Below, piece by piece: positions 44,183-54,483 of a stretch of 64,000 nucleotides of DNA. A model generated the notes under the pieces. It made no database searches, was not told the DNA's origin, and saw nothing but the letters and a program-made list of their open reading frames with translations. This stretch comes from Paenibacillus timonensis (lineage in GTDB: Bacteria; Bacillota; Bacilli; Paenibacillales; Paenibacillaceae). The stretch's first letter is position 1; each line of letters opens with the position of its first letter. Position numbers and translations under genes: made by a program. The stretch lies in NCBI RefSeq assembly GCF_009725205.1, contig NZ_WNZY01000010.1:1-64000 (forward strand), given 5' to 3'.

Positions 44183-45030
44183 AGAAATCTGGCTTGAGCA
44201 TGCTGCCGGTGCTCCTGTGGTTATGCCTGTTCCTGGTCGTGCCGATGCTGATCGTGGTGGGGATCTCCTTTATGGGACGCGACGATCTTGGCAATGTCGT
44301 GCTGGATTTTAATTTGGATGCCTATGCGTTATTTTTCGACCCGTTATATTTGGGGATTTATTGGGACACGATTCTGTTATCCGTATTGACGACTGCATTA
44401 TGCCTACTGCTCAGCTACCCTTTGGCCTACTATATCGCGAATGCCGGCCCGAGAATGCAAACCTGGGGCCTGGTGCTTATTACCGTGCCGTTCTGGATTA
44501 ACTTCCTGATCCGCACCTATGCCTGGGTGCTGCTGCTGCGTACGCAAGGGATTGTCAACGAGCTCCTGCTTGGCATCGGGCTGATCTCCGAGCCGCTGCA
44601 GATGCTGTACACCAAAGGGGCCGTGTTGCTCGGCATGGTGTATACGTTTATTCCGTTTATGGTGCTGCCAATTTATGTGGCGCTGGAGCAAATGGACAAG
44701 AAGTTGCTGGAGGCAGCCAGCGATCTTGGAGCAACGCGCTGGAGATCGTTCTGGCACATAACGCTGCCGCAAACCAAGTCCGGGATCATGACCGGCTCGG
44801 TGCTGGTGTACGTATCGACGACGGGGATGTTTGTCGTGACCGATATCCTGGGCGGGGCCAAATCGGCCATGATAAGCAACATTATCCAGAGCCAGTTCCT
44901 AGGGGCCCGCAACTGGCCGTTTGGTTCGGCGCTGTCGGTGATCTTCGTGATCACGTCGCTGATTCTGATTGCGCTGTTTAATCGGGCGATGACCTCGCGA
45001 TATCAAAAGGTGCGGGAGGTGCGTTCATGA
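44179..45030 (+). CDS. potB: spermidine/putrescine ABC importer permease PotB
   Basis: Membrane subunit of 283 aa, six helices, EAA loop [23 protein letters not shown] 44179 overlaps the potA stop (ATGA); a longer frame from 44116 lies within potA. Also ends in an ATGA overlap with potC. Confidence 0.93.
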   Translation: MKKSGLSMLPVLLWLCLFLVVPMLIVVGISFMGRDDLGNVVLDFNLDAYALFFDPLYLGIYWDTILLSVLTTALCLLLSYPLAYYIANAGPRMQTWGLVLITVPFWINFLIRTYAWVLLLRTQGIVNELLLGIGLISEPLQMLYTKGAVLLGMVYTFIPFMVLPIYVALEQMDKKLLEAASDLGATRWRSFWHITLPQTKSGIMTGSVLVYVSTTGMFVVTDILGGAKSAMISNIIQSQFLGARNWPFGSALSVIFVITSLILIALFNRAMTSRYQKVREVRS

Positions 45031-45833
45031 AAACCAAAAGCCATCCGCTGCTGGGTGTTCATTCGCTGGTGATGATGATTTTTATCTATGTGCCAATCCT
45101 GTTTATCGTCGCTTATTCGTTTAACAGCTCTAGGTTGGCGGCGGATTGGAGCGGGTTTACATTCGATTGGTATATTTCGTTGTTCGATAACCGCCATGTC
45201 ATGGAGGCGCTGGCCAACAGCTTGACCGTGGCGGTTGTCTCGACAGTAATTTCAACGGTGCTTGGCACGCTGGCGGCGCTGGCGATGCGGAAGCTGGGTC
45301 GCCGCTTTAAGGCGGGAATGGGCGGCCTGTTGTATCTGCCGATTATTATCCCGGACATCATTATGGGCTTATCCTTGTTGGTCTTGTTCAATCAATTGAA
45401 TATGCCGCTAGGCAAAATGACGATTATCATCGCGCATATTACGTTCAGCTTGTCCTACGTCTATGTAGTTGTCACCACCCGTCTGTCCGGCATGGGAGGG
45501 CAATTGGAGGAGGCGGCACAGGATTTGGGAGCAAGCTCGTGGCAAACGTTCCGACACGTGACCTTGCCGCAAATCGCTCCAGGTATCATCTCCGGGGCGT
45601 TGATCGCGTTTACGCTATCGCTGGACGACTTCATGGTGAGCTTCTTTGTCAGCGGGCCGAATTCGACCACACTGCCGATTTACATCTATGGACAAGTCAA
45701 ACGGGGTATTTCCCCGGAAATTAACGCATTATGTACGATTTTGATCCTGGTAACGGTGACCTTGATTTTCCTGGCGCAATTTGTGCTGAATCGTGGCAAG
45801 GGCCAGAAGAAACAATCCGTGCTTCCGTTCTAG
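45027..45833 (+). CDS. potC: spermidine/putrescine ABC importer permease PotC
   Basis: Membrane subunit of 268 aa, six helices, EAA loop EAAQDLGASSWQTFRHVTLP, and the PotC-like SLDDFMVSFFVSGPNSTTLP. Coupled to potB through ATGA. Confidence 0.93.
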   Translation: MKTKSHPLLGVHSLVMMIFIYVPILFIVAYSFNSSRLAADWSGFTFDWYISLFDNRHVMEALANSLTVAVVSTVISTVLGTLAALAMRKLGRRFKAGMGGLLYLPIIIPDIIMGLSLLVLFNQLNMPLGKMTIIIAHITFSLSYVYVVVTTRLSGMGGQLEEAAQDLGASSWQTFRHVTLPQIAPGIISGALIAFTLSLDDFMVSFFVSGPNSTTLPIYIYGQVKRGISPEINALCTILILVTVTLIFLAQFVLNRGKGQKKQSVLPF

Positions 45834-45879
45834 GAGGATTCTTATATTCGGTACGACGAAACAGAAGGGAGATTGGGAA

Positions 45880-46929
45880 TTGAACATAAAAAACAAGAAA
45901 TGGGCTAGCCTCGTACTAGCAGGATTGATGCTTATCGGGTTGCTGTCCGGCTGCGGATCTTCGAAGGAGACGTTGAACATTTACAGTTGGGCCGACAATT
46001 TTGACGAGGAAGTGCTGAAGCAATTCGAACAAGAGTTTGACGTGAAGATCAATTATGACGTGTTTGCGAACAATGAAGACCTGCTGGCCAAAATCAAGGC
46101 GGGCGGCGGCGGTTATGATCTGATTCAACCGTCGGATTACATGGTGGCTACGATGATCAAGCAAGACCTGTTGGCGCCGCTGGACATGAACAATATTCCG
46201 AACTTCGCTAATGTATCCGACGCCTATAAAGACCCAGCATACGATCCAGGGAACAAATACTCGGTCGTATACACCTCAGGGGTAACGGGGATCGCCTACA
46301 ACACGAAATACGTTAAAGACGAGATCGACAGCTGGGAGGACCTGTGGAATCCCGAGTACAAGGGGAAGGTCATCTTGCTTGACGATAACCGCGAGGTGAT
46401 CGGCATGGCGTTGAAGAAGGCCGGACGCTCCAACAGCTCCACCGATGAAGGCGAGATCACGGCTGCCGTGGAGGATCTGAAGAATTTGCTGCCGAGCGTT
46501 TTGGCTTTTGATACCGATAATATTAAGCAAAAAATGATTCAAGAGGAAGGCTGGATCGCCACCGTCTGGTCGGGCGATGCCTCCTACATCGCACAGGACA
46601 ATCCGGACGTGGCTTATGTCGTTCCGAAGGAAGGCGGCACCATCTGGTCGGACAACTATGCGATTCCGAAGGATTCGAAGCATAAAGAACTAGCCGAGAA
46701 ATTCATCAACTTCATGCTCGATCCGGAAGTGAGCGCGAAGAACTACGAATCCATTGGCTACAGCGATCCGAATACAAAAGCGACGGAGTTCCACAGCGAA
46801 GAGTATCGGAACGACAAAATGATTAATCTGTCCGAGGACGAATTGTCCCGTACCGAATGGCTTGGCGACGTGGGCGACAAGCTGCAGCTCTATGACCGCT
46901 TCTGGACCGAATTGAAGAGCGGACGGTAG
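45880..46929 (+). CDS. potD: spermidine/putrescine-binding lipoprotein PotD
   Basis: Extracellular polyamine-binding protein of 349 aa. Signal peptide with lipobox LLSGC, then LNIYSWADNFDEEVLKQFEQ, the family opening, and YDLIQPSDYMVATM further on. TTG 45880 has GAAGGGAG upstream; the frame extends back into potC but that part is not a signal peptide. Last gene of the operon, followed by a terminator. Confidence 0.93.
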   Translation: MNIKNKKWASLVLAGLMLIGLLSGCGSSKETLNIYSWADNFDEEVLKQFEQEFDVKINYDVFANNEDLLAKIKAGGGGYDLIQPSDYMVATMIKQDLLAPLDMNNIPNFANVSDAYKDPAYDPGNKYSVVYTSGVTGIAYNTKYVKDEIDSWEDLWNPEYKGKVILLDDNREVIGMALKKAGRSNSSTDEGEITAAVEDLKNLLPSVLAFDTDNIKQKMIQEEGWIATVWSGDASYIAQDNPDVAYVVPKEGGTIWSDNYAIPKDSKHKELAEKFINFMLDPEVSAKNYESIGYSDPNTKATEFHSEEYRNDKMINLSEDELSRTEWLGDVGDKLQLYDRFWTELKSGR

Positions 46930-46951
46930 GATTTTCACAATGGCATCTCTG

Positions 46952-46998
46952 AAAAGCGCCAGGCGCTTCCCATTAGGGAAGGCGTGCTGGCGCTTTTT
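46952..46998 (+). terminator. terminator of potABCD
   Basis: Long stem AAAGCGCCAG...CTTCCC with GGGAAG...CTGGCGCTTT, ATTA loop, T-run. Confidence 0.9.
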
Positions 46999-47065
46999 GC
47001 GTACATGAATTATTGCCACCAGGGTCATAATTTAGGTATTAACTTGAAGAGGGTGGCGATATCCA

Positions 47066-47845
47066 ATGAAGCGTAACGCGGTAAAAATGATGACATCGCT
47101 GATGACCGCAGGGCTGATGGTTTCCGGTGTGGCTGTCGTTCCGACGGAAGCTGCGCCGCAGTCGCCGGTAGAGCTTAGCGGGGAGATGGGGGCGGCGAAG
47201 CCGACACTCCAGCAGGAGCAGCAGGGCGTCAAGATCACGAACCATACGATCGAGAAGAAAATCCCCGAAGCCTCGATTAAAGTCGATTATCCGCAAATCA
47301 GCGGGTTGAAGAACAAATCGGTCCAGAAGAGGATGAATAAGCTGCTCAAAGAGAAGGCGGAAACGTTTGTGGCAAATGCGCTGAAGGAAGCGAAAGCGGG
47401 ACAGCCGACGACGCCCAGCGGGAACCCTTACGAATATGTCGGCGTCTACAAGGTGACCTACAATCGCGACGGGGTGCTAAGTCTTTACGAGGATCTGTAC
47501 TCTTACACCGGCGGTGCGCATGGAATTACCGTGCGGGAGGGTCTGACGTTCCGATTGGATAACGGAAAGCTGCTGACGCTGGACGAGCTGCTCCGGGCGA
47601 ACCCGAATTACCGCAGTATCGTTGACCCGGCCATTGCCAAGAAGCTGCAGGAAACCGACGGGTATTTCGGCAACTTCAAGACGATCGGCCCGAATCCTTC
47701 GTATTTTGTACAGGATGACGGCGTCACGATCTTCTTCCAGCTGTATGACTATCTGCCTTATGTGTTTGGCTTCCCGGAATTCCACTTTCCGTTCGCCCAG
47801 TTGCTGCCGCCGGGTACGAATCCGTTTGATTTTAAAACGCGTTAA
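47066..47845 (+). CDS. secreted DUF4163/DUF3298 protein
   Basis: Exported protein of 259 aa. Signal peptide with hydrophobic SLMTAGLMVSGVAVV and likely cleavage after EAA. DUF4163 (about 65-150) and DUF3298 (about 160-250; LLTLDELL, VTIFFQLYDYLPYVFG) occur together in RsiV and PdaC-type proteins, which bind lysozyme or chitooligosaccharide-like glycans; this protein has neither a transmembrane anchor nor a deacetylase domain. GAGGGTGG precedes ATG 47066. Confidence 0.85.
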   Translation: MKRNAVKMMTSLMTAGLMVSGVAVVPTEAAPQSPVELSGEMGAAKPTLQQEQQGVKITNHTIEKKIPEASIKVDYPQISGLKNKSVQKRMNKLLKEKAETFVANALKEAKAGQPTTPSGNPYEYVGVYKVTYNRDGVLSLYEDLYSYTGGAHGITVREGLTFRLDNGKLLTLDELLRANPNYRSIVDPAIAKKLQETDGYFGNFKTIGPNPSYFVQDDGVTIFFQLYDYLPYVFGFPEFHFPFAQLLPPGTNPFDFKTR

Positions 47846-47863
47846 AGCGTTCGATTCCTTTTT

Positions 47864-47905
47864 ACCGTCCTCTTCGGCTGGATGCTGCCGGGAGGGCGGT
47901 TTTTG
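47864..47905 (+). terminator. terminator of the DUF4163 gene
   Basis: ACCGTCC pairs with GGGCGGT (one G-U) around a partly paired loop, followed by TTTTT. Confidence 0.75.
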
Positions 47906-47927
47906 TATGGGGCGAGTCGAGGGCAGA

Positions 47928-48092
47928 TCCTGCATTTTGTATAACAAATTCGTTGGGTTCAGGGCGTTCAAGACCCCATCGTTGTACAAAGTGCAACATC
48001 ATTGCGGCAGCAGGTCGGAACGAGCTAGGCCCATTCGGGTCAAGTATGTTGCAGGAAATCCAACAGTAATCCCCTCGATGTTGCACACACAC
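47928..48092. repeat. possible degenerate multi-box element upstream of uxaC
   Basis: Related sequences TGCATTTTGTATAAC (47931), TTGTACAAAGTGCAAC (47982, inverted), TGTTGCAGGAAATCCAACA (48047) and GATGTTGCACAC (48078) share a TTGCA-N4-GTACAA-like core. Spacing is irregular (about 52, 65 and 31 bp), so membership in the four-box class is uncertain. Confidence 0.4.
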
Positions 48093-48100
48093 GGAGGTTA

Positions 48101-48128
48101 TTGACAACGTCTTCCCAGCACCTATAAA
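48101..48128 (+). promoter_or_regulatory. uxaC promoter
   Basis: Perfect TTGACA, 16 bp, TATAAA. Predicted transcription start is about 98 nt before the uxaC start codon. Confidence 0.75.
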
Positions 48129-48144
48129 TCTCCTTGCGTTTTAC

Positions 48145-48159
48145 CCGGAAACGGTTACA
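48145..48159. promoter_or_regulatory. cre-like operator downstream of the uxaC promoter
   Basis: The site ending GGAAACGGTTACA matches the CcpA consensus except for the two leading bases, and has the AACGGTT core of LacI-type operators. At about +15 to +30 it could act as a roadblock for CcpA or for the LacI regulator encoded downstream. Confidence 0.55.
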
Positions 48160-48232
48160 ATAGGAATCAGCATAATGATGTTAACGTGAACAATAGGAGA
48201 GGCAACGATCCAATTGAAGGGAGAATGGGAAT

Positions 48233-49645
48233 ATGTCGAAGAAGTTTTTGGGGAAAAATTTTCTGTTGAACAGCGATACGGCGGAGGTGCTGTACCATCA
48301 ATATGCGAAGGATCTGCCGATCATCGACTACCACTGCCATTTGAGCCCGCAGGAGATCTACGAGAACAAGACGTTCCGCAACCTGACGGACGCCTGGCTG
48401 GGCGGCGATCATTACAAGTGGCGGGTGATGCGGGCTTGTGGAGTCGACGAGGAGCTCATTACCGGCGGGGCAGATGACTATGACAAGTTCCTAGCTTGGG
48501 CCAAGGTTGTGCCGCAGCTGCTGGGTAATCCGTTGTACCATTGGACGCACCTGGAGCTGCAACGGTTCTTCGGGATTCAGGAGCTGCTCAACGAGCAGAG
48601 CGCCCCGGCTATCTGGGACAAAGCAAATGCCAAGCTGCAAAGCGAAGGGTTTGGCGCGCGCGATTTGATTACAAAGTCCAAGGTGACGGTGGTATGCACC
48701 ACCGATGATCCGGCGGATTCACTCGAATACCATTTGAAGATCAAGGAGATGGAGGGCTTCGACACGGCGGTGCTGCCAAGCTTTCGCCCCGACAAGTTCT
48801 TAGAGATCAACCGCGATACGTTTAAGCCTTGGCTGGCGAAGCTGGAGGCGACGACGGGCAAGCCGATCCCGAATTACGGGGCGTTACTAGACGCGTTGCG
48901 CGAGCGGATCGACTTCTTCCATGAAATCGGCGGTCGTGTGTCCGACCATGCGCTAGATACGCTGGAGTATCGCGAGACGACGCTGAAGGAGGTGGAGGCG
49001 ATTTTCGCCAAGGCGTCGAGCAAGGGCTCCGTGACTCCGGTGGAAGAACGGAAATACAAATCGTATACGATGCGCTTCCTTGGCAAGGAATATGCTGCGC
49101 GCGGGTGGGCGATGCAGCTGCATATCCATGCGCTGCGGAACACGAACACGGCGATGTTCAAGCGACTGGGCCCCGATACGGGCTACGACGCGATTAACGA
49201 TGGGCCGCTGGCCGAAGCGCTGGCCGGGCTGCTCGACGCCCTGGAGCAGGATGGCGGGTTGCCGAAGACGATCCTGTATTCGCTTAACCCAAACGATTAC
49301 TGGGCCCTTGCCAGCATCATGGGCAGCTTCCAGGGTGGCGGCGTGCCGGGCAAGATCCAGTTCGGTACCGCTTGGTGGTTTAACGACAACAAGGACGGGA
49401 TGACTCAGCAAATGCGTACGCTGGCCAACTTTGGCGTGTTGTCGCAATTCCTCGGGATGCTGACGGACTCGCGCAGCTTCCTATCGTATACACGGCACGA
49501 GTATTTCCGTCGCTTGCTTTGCGATGTGCTTGGCGATTGGGTCGATCGCGGGGAGGCACCGGAGGACTTCGAATTGCTGGGACGGATCGTTAACGACATT
49601 TGCTATGGCAATGCCAAGCGATATTTTGCTTTTCCGGAACAATAG
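48233..49645 (+). CDS. uxaC: glucuronate isomerase
   Basis: Isomerises D-glucuronate to fructuronate and galacturonate to tagaturonate, the first step of hexuronate breakdown. 470 aa, standard length. Amidohydrolase-like metal site IIDYHCHLSPQEI, then RACGVDEELITGGA, CTTDDPADSLEYH, and IPNYGALLDALRERIDFFHE. The remaining hexuronate genes (uxuA, uxaB, kdgK) are not in the window, although a LacI-type regulator follows in the same direction 19 nt later. Confidence 0.95.
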   Translation: MSKKFLGKNFLLNSDTAEVLYHQYAKDLPIIDYHCHLSPQEIYENKTFRNLTDAWLGGDHYKWRVMRACGVDEELITGGADDYDKFLAWAKVVPQLLGNPLYHWTHLELQRFFGIQELLNEQSAPAIWDKANAKLQSEGFGARDLITKSKVTVVCTTDDPADSLEYHLKIKEMEGFDTAVLPSFRPDKFLEINRDTFKPWLAKLEATTGKPIPNYGALLDALRERIDFFHEIGGRVSDHALDTLEYRETTLKEVEAIFAKASSKGSVTPVEERKYKSYTMRFLGKEYAARGWAMQLHIHALRNTNTAMFKRLGPDTGYDAINDGPLAEALAGLLDALEQDGGLPKTILYSLNPNDYWALASIMGSFQGGGVPGKIQFGTAWWFNDNKDGMTQQMRTLANFGVLSQFLGMLTDSRSFLSYTRHEYFRRLLCDVLGDWVDRGEAPEDFELLGRIVNDICYGNAKRYFAFPEQ

Positions 49646-49655
49646 AAAGGATTGA

Positions 49656-50672
<1,017 letters not shown>

Positions 50673-51258
50673 TCCGTGAGGCAGGTGAGTTGCGGGGAGG
50701 CAGAAGCAAACCGGCCCGAACGCGCGGCGATGGGAGCGACGAGTGTTGCAGGGAGCGCTGCCCTATTGAGTTGAGGGTGTGCTGAGAATACTAGAAAAAA
50801 CGCTATTACAAATATTTGGGGCTGTGACGGAATAAACTAGAAGCTGGGCATAGAAAAAAGGGCTAGTTGTGTTGTTGTGTAAAGAAAAACCGCTGAGAAA
50901 ATTTTGGTGGTTTTTCTTTTTGATATTTAGATAGAAGTGGTTTTCGATTCTACCAGGAAGAGCTCAGCCCCGTACAGCGGCATCCTTCAAGGGAGACGTG
51001 GAATGGTATATTAAGCTCGCTTACTTTGTAACAACCGTATTATCTGAATCAGGGGCATTCTCGCCCACTATAAACAGTTTCGACAATTTGAGCCATCACT
51101 GGTATTTTAGTTTAAACCAAAACTCTACAAGATGATGGATCGCAAATAGAATGTATTTATACATAAAAAACTTCAATAATAGAAAAATATGGTGGACAAA
51201 TACCTAAAATAGGATAAATTAACACATGATAGAAAATATTCTATAAGGAGAGATTATA
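50673..51258. other. intergenic stretch changing from GC-rich to AT-rich
   Basis: No convincing gene. Composition shifts sharply at about 50780 from the GC-rich chromosomal background to AT-rich sequence that continues to about 52620. It holds a terminator-like hairpin (50881-50921) and, at 51021-51136 on the minus strand, a short coding-like stretch broken by a stop codon. Confidence 0.6.
50881..50921 (+). terminator. likely terminator of uxaC-lacI
   Basis: 11-bp stem AAAGAAAAACC/GGTTTTTCTTT with a 17-nt loop and T-rich tail, about 210 nt after the regulator gene. Confidence 0.55.
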
Positions 51259-52008
51259 TTGAAAAAACTAGCAAGTCTTGTTATGTCACTTGTTTTTTTG
51301 TTAACTCTAGTTGGAAATACCAGCTTTGCTCAGTCGACCTCCTTTGATGAAAAGATTATTTATAAGGCTAAAGAAATAACTGATATCAATTTGCTTTATG
51401 AAAGGGCAAAAAATGGAGTCACAGATAAAAAAGATGATAATTTCAAAGAGGATGTATCAATAATGGGAGCGGTTTCAAAAAATGATGAAATAAGAAAATT
51501 CTCTACAACCCAAAAATTATTAGAGGTGGAGAAGAATAATGAGACGATTGAAAGCTTTAAAACTGTCTCATTTGTGGTTGTTTCTGAAAAGCATGATAAT
51601 GGTATTATTCGACCGTTTGGGAGTAAAGATGAGGAGCAATGGGACGGGGCATACGGCATCAGGGCTTATTCAACTGTATACTATACTAGATCAACAAATG
51701 GGAATTTATATACTTATACATTGAATTCTGTATCTGGTGGATGGGATAATATTGACAGCCAATATAGCTTGTCAGGCCGCCATGTTAGATATGGTGTATC
51801 AGGAAATAGGGCAGGGGGAGGAGTTGTGTTAGAGCACGAGGATAAATATCCAACGGGTAATACTTTCTCTTATACCGCCACTTCTGCTATGTCCTATCCT
51901 GTTGAAAGTAGGGTTATAATGGGCCTGAATTCATATATTACAATTAAACGTGGAACTAGCTCAACGTGGGAGCTTCATCATCAGAATAATCTTGAATATA
52001 ATTGGTAA
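51259..52008 (+). CDS. secreted protein of unknown function, AT-rich
   Basis: Exported protein of 249 aa. Signal peptide KKLASLVMSLVFLLTLVGN with likely cleavage after SFAQ. The mature part has a charged N-terminal half and a Tyr/Ser/Thr-rich, probably beta-structured C-terminal half (YTRSTNGNLYTYTLNSVSGG; GTSSTWELHHQNN). I do not recognise a family. TTG 51259 with AAGGAGA 7 nt upstream. The gene is far more AT-rich than its surroundings, suggesting horizontal acquisition. A perfect hairpin terminator follows. Confidence 0.75.
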   Translation: MKKLASLVMSLVFLLTLVGNTSFAQSTSFDEKIIYKAKEITDINLLYERAKNGVTDKKDDNFKEDVSIMGAVSKNDEIRKFSTTQKLLEVEKNNETIESFKTVSFVVVSEKHDNGIIRPFGSKDEEQWDGAYGIRAYSTVYYTRSTNGNLYTYTLNSVSGGWDNIDSQYSLSGRHVRYGVSGNRAGGGVVLEHEDKYPTGNTFSYTATSAMSYPVESRVIMGLNSYITIKRGTSSTWELHHQNNLEYNW

Positions 52009-52049
52009 TTATTTATTCAGTACAAGAATGATTTTGTAAATAAATGTTG

Positions 52050-52088
52050 AACAACTCCAGTCTTTATTTTTCAGAGACTGGAGTTGTT
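52050..52088. terminator. bidirectional terminator in the AT-rich island
   Basis: Perfect 14-bp stem AACAACTCCAGTCT/AGACTGGAGTTGTT with an 11-nt loop, between two convergent genes. Confidence 0.85.
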
Positions 52089-52105
52089 ACTGTTATAGGT
52101 TAAAG

Positions 52106-52471
52106 CTATTTCAAAATTAAGCTCTCCTCAATATCATCCCACTTGATTGTGATTCTTATAGAAGTATATTTGTTTGATATTGCACAGCCAGAGCAGGACA
52201 CAGGCACTCTTATTACCCCTTTTTGTAGAGAAATATCAGTAACTCTAGTATTTTTACTTTCACTTTCTATTACTAGCTCATCAACAGTATTATCTTTCAT
52301 CTTTTTGCCTTTAAAACGAAATTCATAAGTGCCTTGCTCACTATTTGTTTTCGTATTAATCGTTGGGTTATACTTCACTTTCCAATTGGTACTCTCACCA
52401 CTAAAGTTAAGAGTTGAACTACAACTTATCAGTAATATGAACACTGAAAAAATGAGAAAAGTTTTCTTTAT
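52106..52471 (-). CDS. small lipoprotein with an ATA in place of the start codon
   Basis: Open frame of 121 aa if it starts at ATA 52471. From there it reads IKKTFLIFSVFILLISC, a textbook lipoprotein signal with lipobox LISC. AAGGAG lies 9 nt upstream of the ATA and an in-frame TGA precedes it, so no other start gives a complete signal peptide; the first conventional start is GTG 52444, which cuts off the positive N-terminus. The mature part (about 100 aa) ends SIRITIKWDDIEESLILK and matches nothing I know. Either AUA initiation or a decayed start. AT-rich like the neighbouring gene. Confidence 0.6.
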   Translation of the reverse strand: MKKTFLIFSVFILLISCSSTLNFSGESTNWKVKYNPTINTKTNSEQGTYEFRFKGKKMKDNTVDELVIESESKNTRVTDISLQKGVIRVPVSCSGCAISNKYTSIRITIKWDDIEESLILK

Positions 52472-52640
52472 CGGATCTCACTCCTTTCTTCGCACCTAAT
52501 TTTATATCTTTTTCTAGAATTATGCAATTTACTACACCTGTTCTTTTAGAAAATTTTCAATGCTGTCATGGCGGAACTAGTGAACTCTGACGGTTTATCG
52601 TATGGAGATTTCAATAACAGATTTCAAAAGATATAGTTCC

Positions 52641-54437
52641 TTAATTAATTTCCACCGGAACGAGCTTGAACTCGTTCACGTCGGCCAGGCCGCGGTTGGT
52701 GATACGCAGCTCAGGAATGACTGGCAAGGCGATCAGCGAAAACGTCATGAACGGTGCGTTCAACTGGCAGCCGAGTTGCTTCCAGGCCGCCTCCAGACCC
52801 TTCACTTGGGTGACGACGGTCTCCAGCGGCTGATCGGACATCAGGCCGGCGATAGCCATCGGCACCGCCGCGAGCACTTGGCCGTCCAGCACGGCAATCA
52901 TGCCGCCGCCCAACTTCGCCAGCTCGTTTGCCGCGAATGCCATGTCCTCGGGATTCGTACCCATGACGAGCAGGTTGTGGCTGTCATGCGCGACCGTGGA
53001 AGCTACGGCACCTTGCTTCAGGCCGAAGCCCCGCGCGAAGGCGAGCGACAGCTCGCCGGACCCGCGATGACGGTCGATGCAAGCGAGCGCCGTGATATCC
53101 TGCTCGGCGGCCAGCCGCACGATTCCGTCCCCGTCAACCTTGACGGTTGCCGTCCCCTTCGCCGTGCGTGCGCTGTTCTCGATCACGTCAATGACGTGGA
53201 TCGTCGTTTGCTCTTTGCCGCTGGCGCTGCGGTAGAGGAAATCGGCGGCGGTCAGCGGACGCGCCAATTTCACCGAGGCACGCGCCTGCGGCGGATACGG
53301 GTACGCCGGGAACGGAACGCGGAGCTGTCCGTCGTCGTAGGCGACCTTGCCGTCGGTGATAACCGTCGACGGCTCCATCCGCCGCAGATCGCTGATCAGC
53401 AGCAGGTCCGCGCATTTACCCGGCGCGATCCCGCCCAAGTCGCCGTCGACCTTGAAGTACCGCGCCGTATTGATGGTTCCCATCTGAATCGCGGTGACCG
53501 GATCGACGCCTTCTTCAATGGCCCGGCGCACGACATGGTTCATGTGGCCTTGCTCGATCAGCGTCTGCGGATACACGTCGTCGGTGACCAGCAGGATGTT
53601 CGAAGGGTTCACCTTATCTTCGGTGACTACCTTGATCACTTCCTTGACGTCATGCCAAGCTGAGCCTTCGCGGATCATCAGGTGCATGCCGATACGCAGC
53701 TTGGCCAGCCCTTGCTCCCGGGTCACCGTCTCGTGACAGGAGGTAACGCCTGATGCGGTGTAAGCCTGGAGCATCCGCTCGTCATCGCTCGGAAAATGCC
53801 CGGTTACCGTTTTTCCCGCCTCCATCGTAGCTTTGATCTCGCCGAGCATTTTCGGGTCACCAAACACGACACCTGGGAAGTTCATGACTTCGCCTAGTCC
53901 TTCGACCCCGTCCCAGGTCATCCCTTCGGCGATATCGCCCGTATTCAGCGAGGCTCCAGCATCCTCCAAATGGTCGGTAGCCGGTACGCAGGAAGGAAAC
54001 GTGGTATAGACCTTAAGCGGCAGGCCTTGACCTTCCTCATGCATCCAGCGCACGCCCTCCGCGCCAAACACGTTGGCGATTTCGTGCGGATCCATAAAGA
54101 TGCCGGTCGTCCCTTTGGCCAGCGCCGCCTTGGCGAACTCGGCCACCGACAGCATGGTGCTCTCAACGTGCATATGCCCGTCCAGAAGCCCGGGAACAAT
54201 GTGGCGTCCCGCCGCGTCGATCACGACGGTGTCCTCGCCGATCGTGTGCTCGGCATCCCCCACGAAGGCGATTCGCCCTTCGGCAACGGCGACGTCCGTC
54301 AGCGGCAACAGCTCCCCGGTGTAGACATTGACCAACGTACCGCCCTTAACGACCAAATCGGCCTTCGCTTTACCCATGGCGACATTCGCCAACGTACGGC
54401 TTACTTCATACAGCTTCTTCCTTGCGGATTGTTTCAT
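52641..54437 (-). CDS. ade: adenine deaminase
   Basis: Amidohydrolase converting adenine to hypoxanthine and ammonia. 598 aa. Metal-binding GLLDGHMHVESTMLS, MDPHEIANVFG, TVTGHFPSDDERM, and the C-terminal adenine-deaminase domain with GTNPEDMAFAANELAKLGGG. ATG 54437 has AAAGGAGT about 12 nt upstream; the frame opens 13 residues earlier. Monocistronic; a repeat block lies upstream. Confidence 0.93.
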   Translation of the reverse strand: MKQSARKKLYEVSRTLANVAMGKAKADLVVKGGTLVNVYTGELLPLTDVAVAEGRIAFVGDAEHTIGEDTVVIDAAGRHIVPGLLDGHMHVESTMLSVAEFAKAALAKGTTGIFMDPHEIANVFGAEGVRWMHEEGQGLPLKVYTTFPSCVPATDHLEDAGASLNTGDIAEGMTWDGVEGLGEVMNFPGVVFGDPKMLGEIKATMEAGKTVTGHFPSDDERMLQAYTASGVTSCHETVTREQGLAKLRIGMHLMIREGSAWHDVKEVIKVVTEDKVNPSNILLVTDDVYPQTLIEQGHMNHVVRRAIEEGVDPVTAIQMGTINTARYFKVDGDLGGIAPGKCADLLLISDLRRMEPSTVITDGKVAYDDGQLRVPFPAYPYPPQARASVKLARPLTAADFLYRSASGKEQTTIHVIDVIENSARTAKGTATVKVDGDGIVRLAAEQDITALACIDRHRGSGELSLAFARGFGLKQGAVASTVAHDSHNLLVMGTNPEDMAFAANELAKLGGGMIAVLDGQVLAAVPMAIAGLMSDQPLETVVTQVKGLEAAWKQLGCQLNAPFMTFSLIALPVIPELRITNRGLADVNEFKLVPVEIN

Positions 54438-54483
54438 CTCCCGATTCACTCCTTTAATTATCCGTCGATTAACCAAGCCAAGT

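Noticed and set aside
51021..51136. Coding-like stretch on the minus strand (ends LFIVGENAPDSDNTVVTK)
   Set aside because: Interrupted by a stop codon, too short to assign and without a start; could be a gene remnant but evidence is thin.
52602..53663. 353-codon open frame opposite ade
   Set aside because: Arg/His-rich antisense shadow of adenine deaminase.
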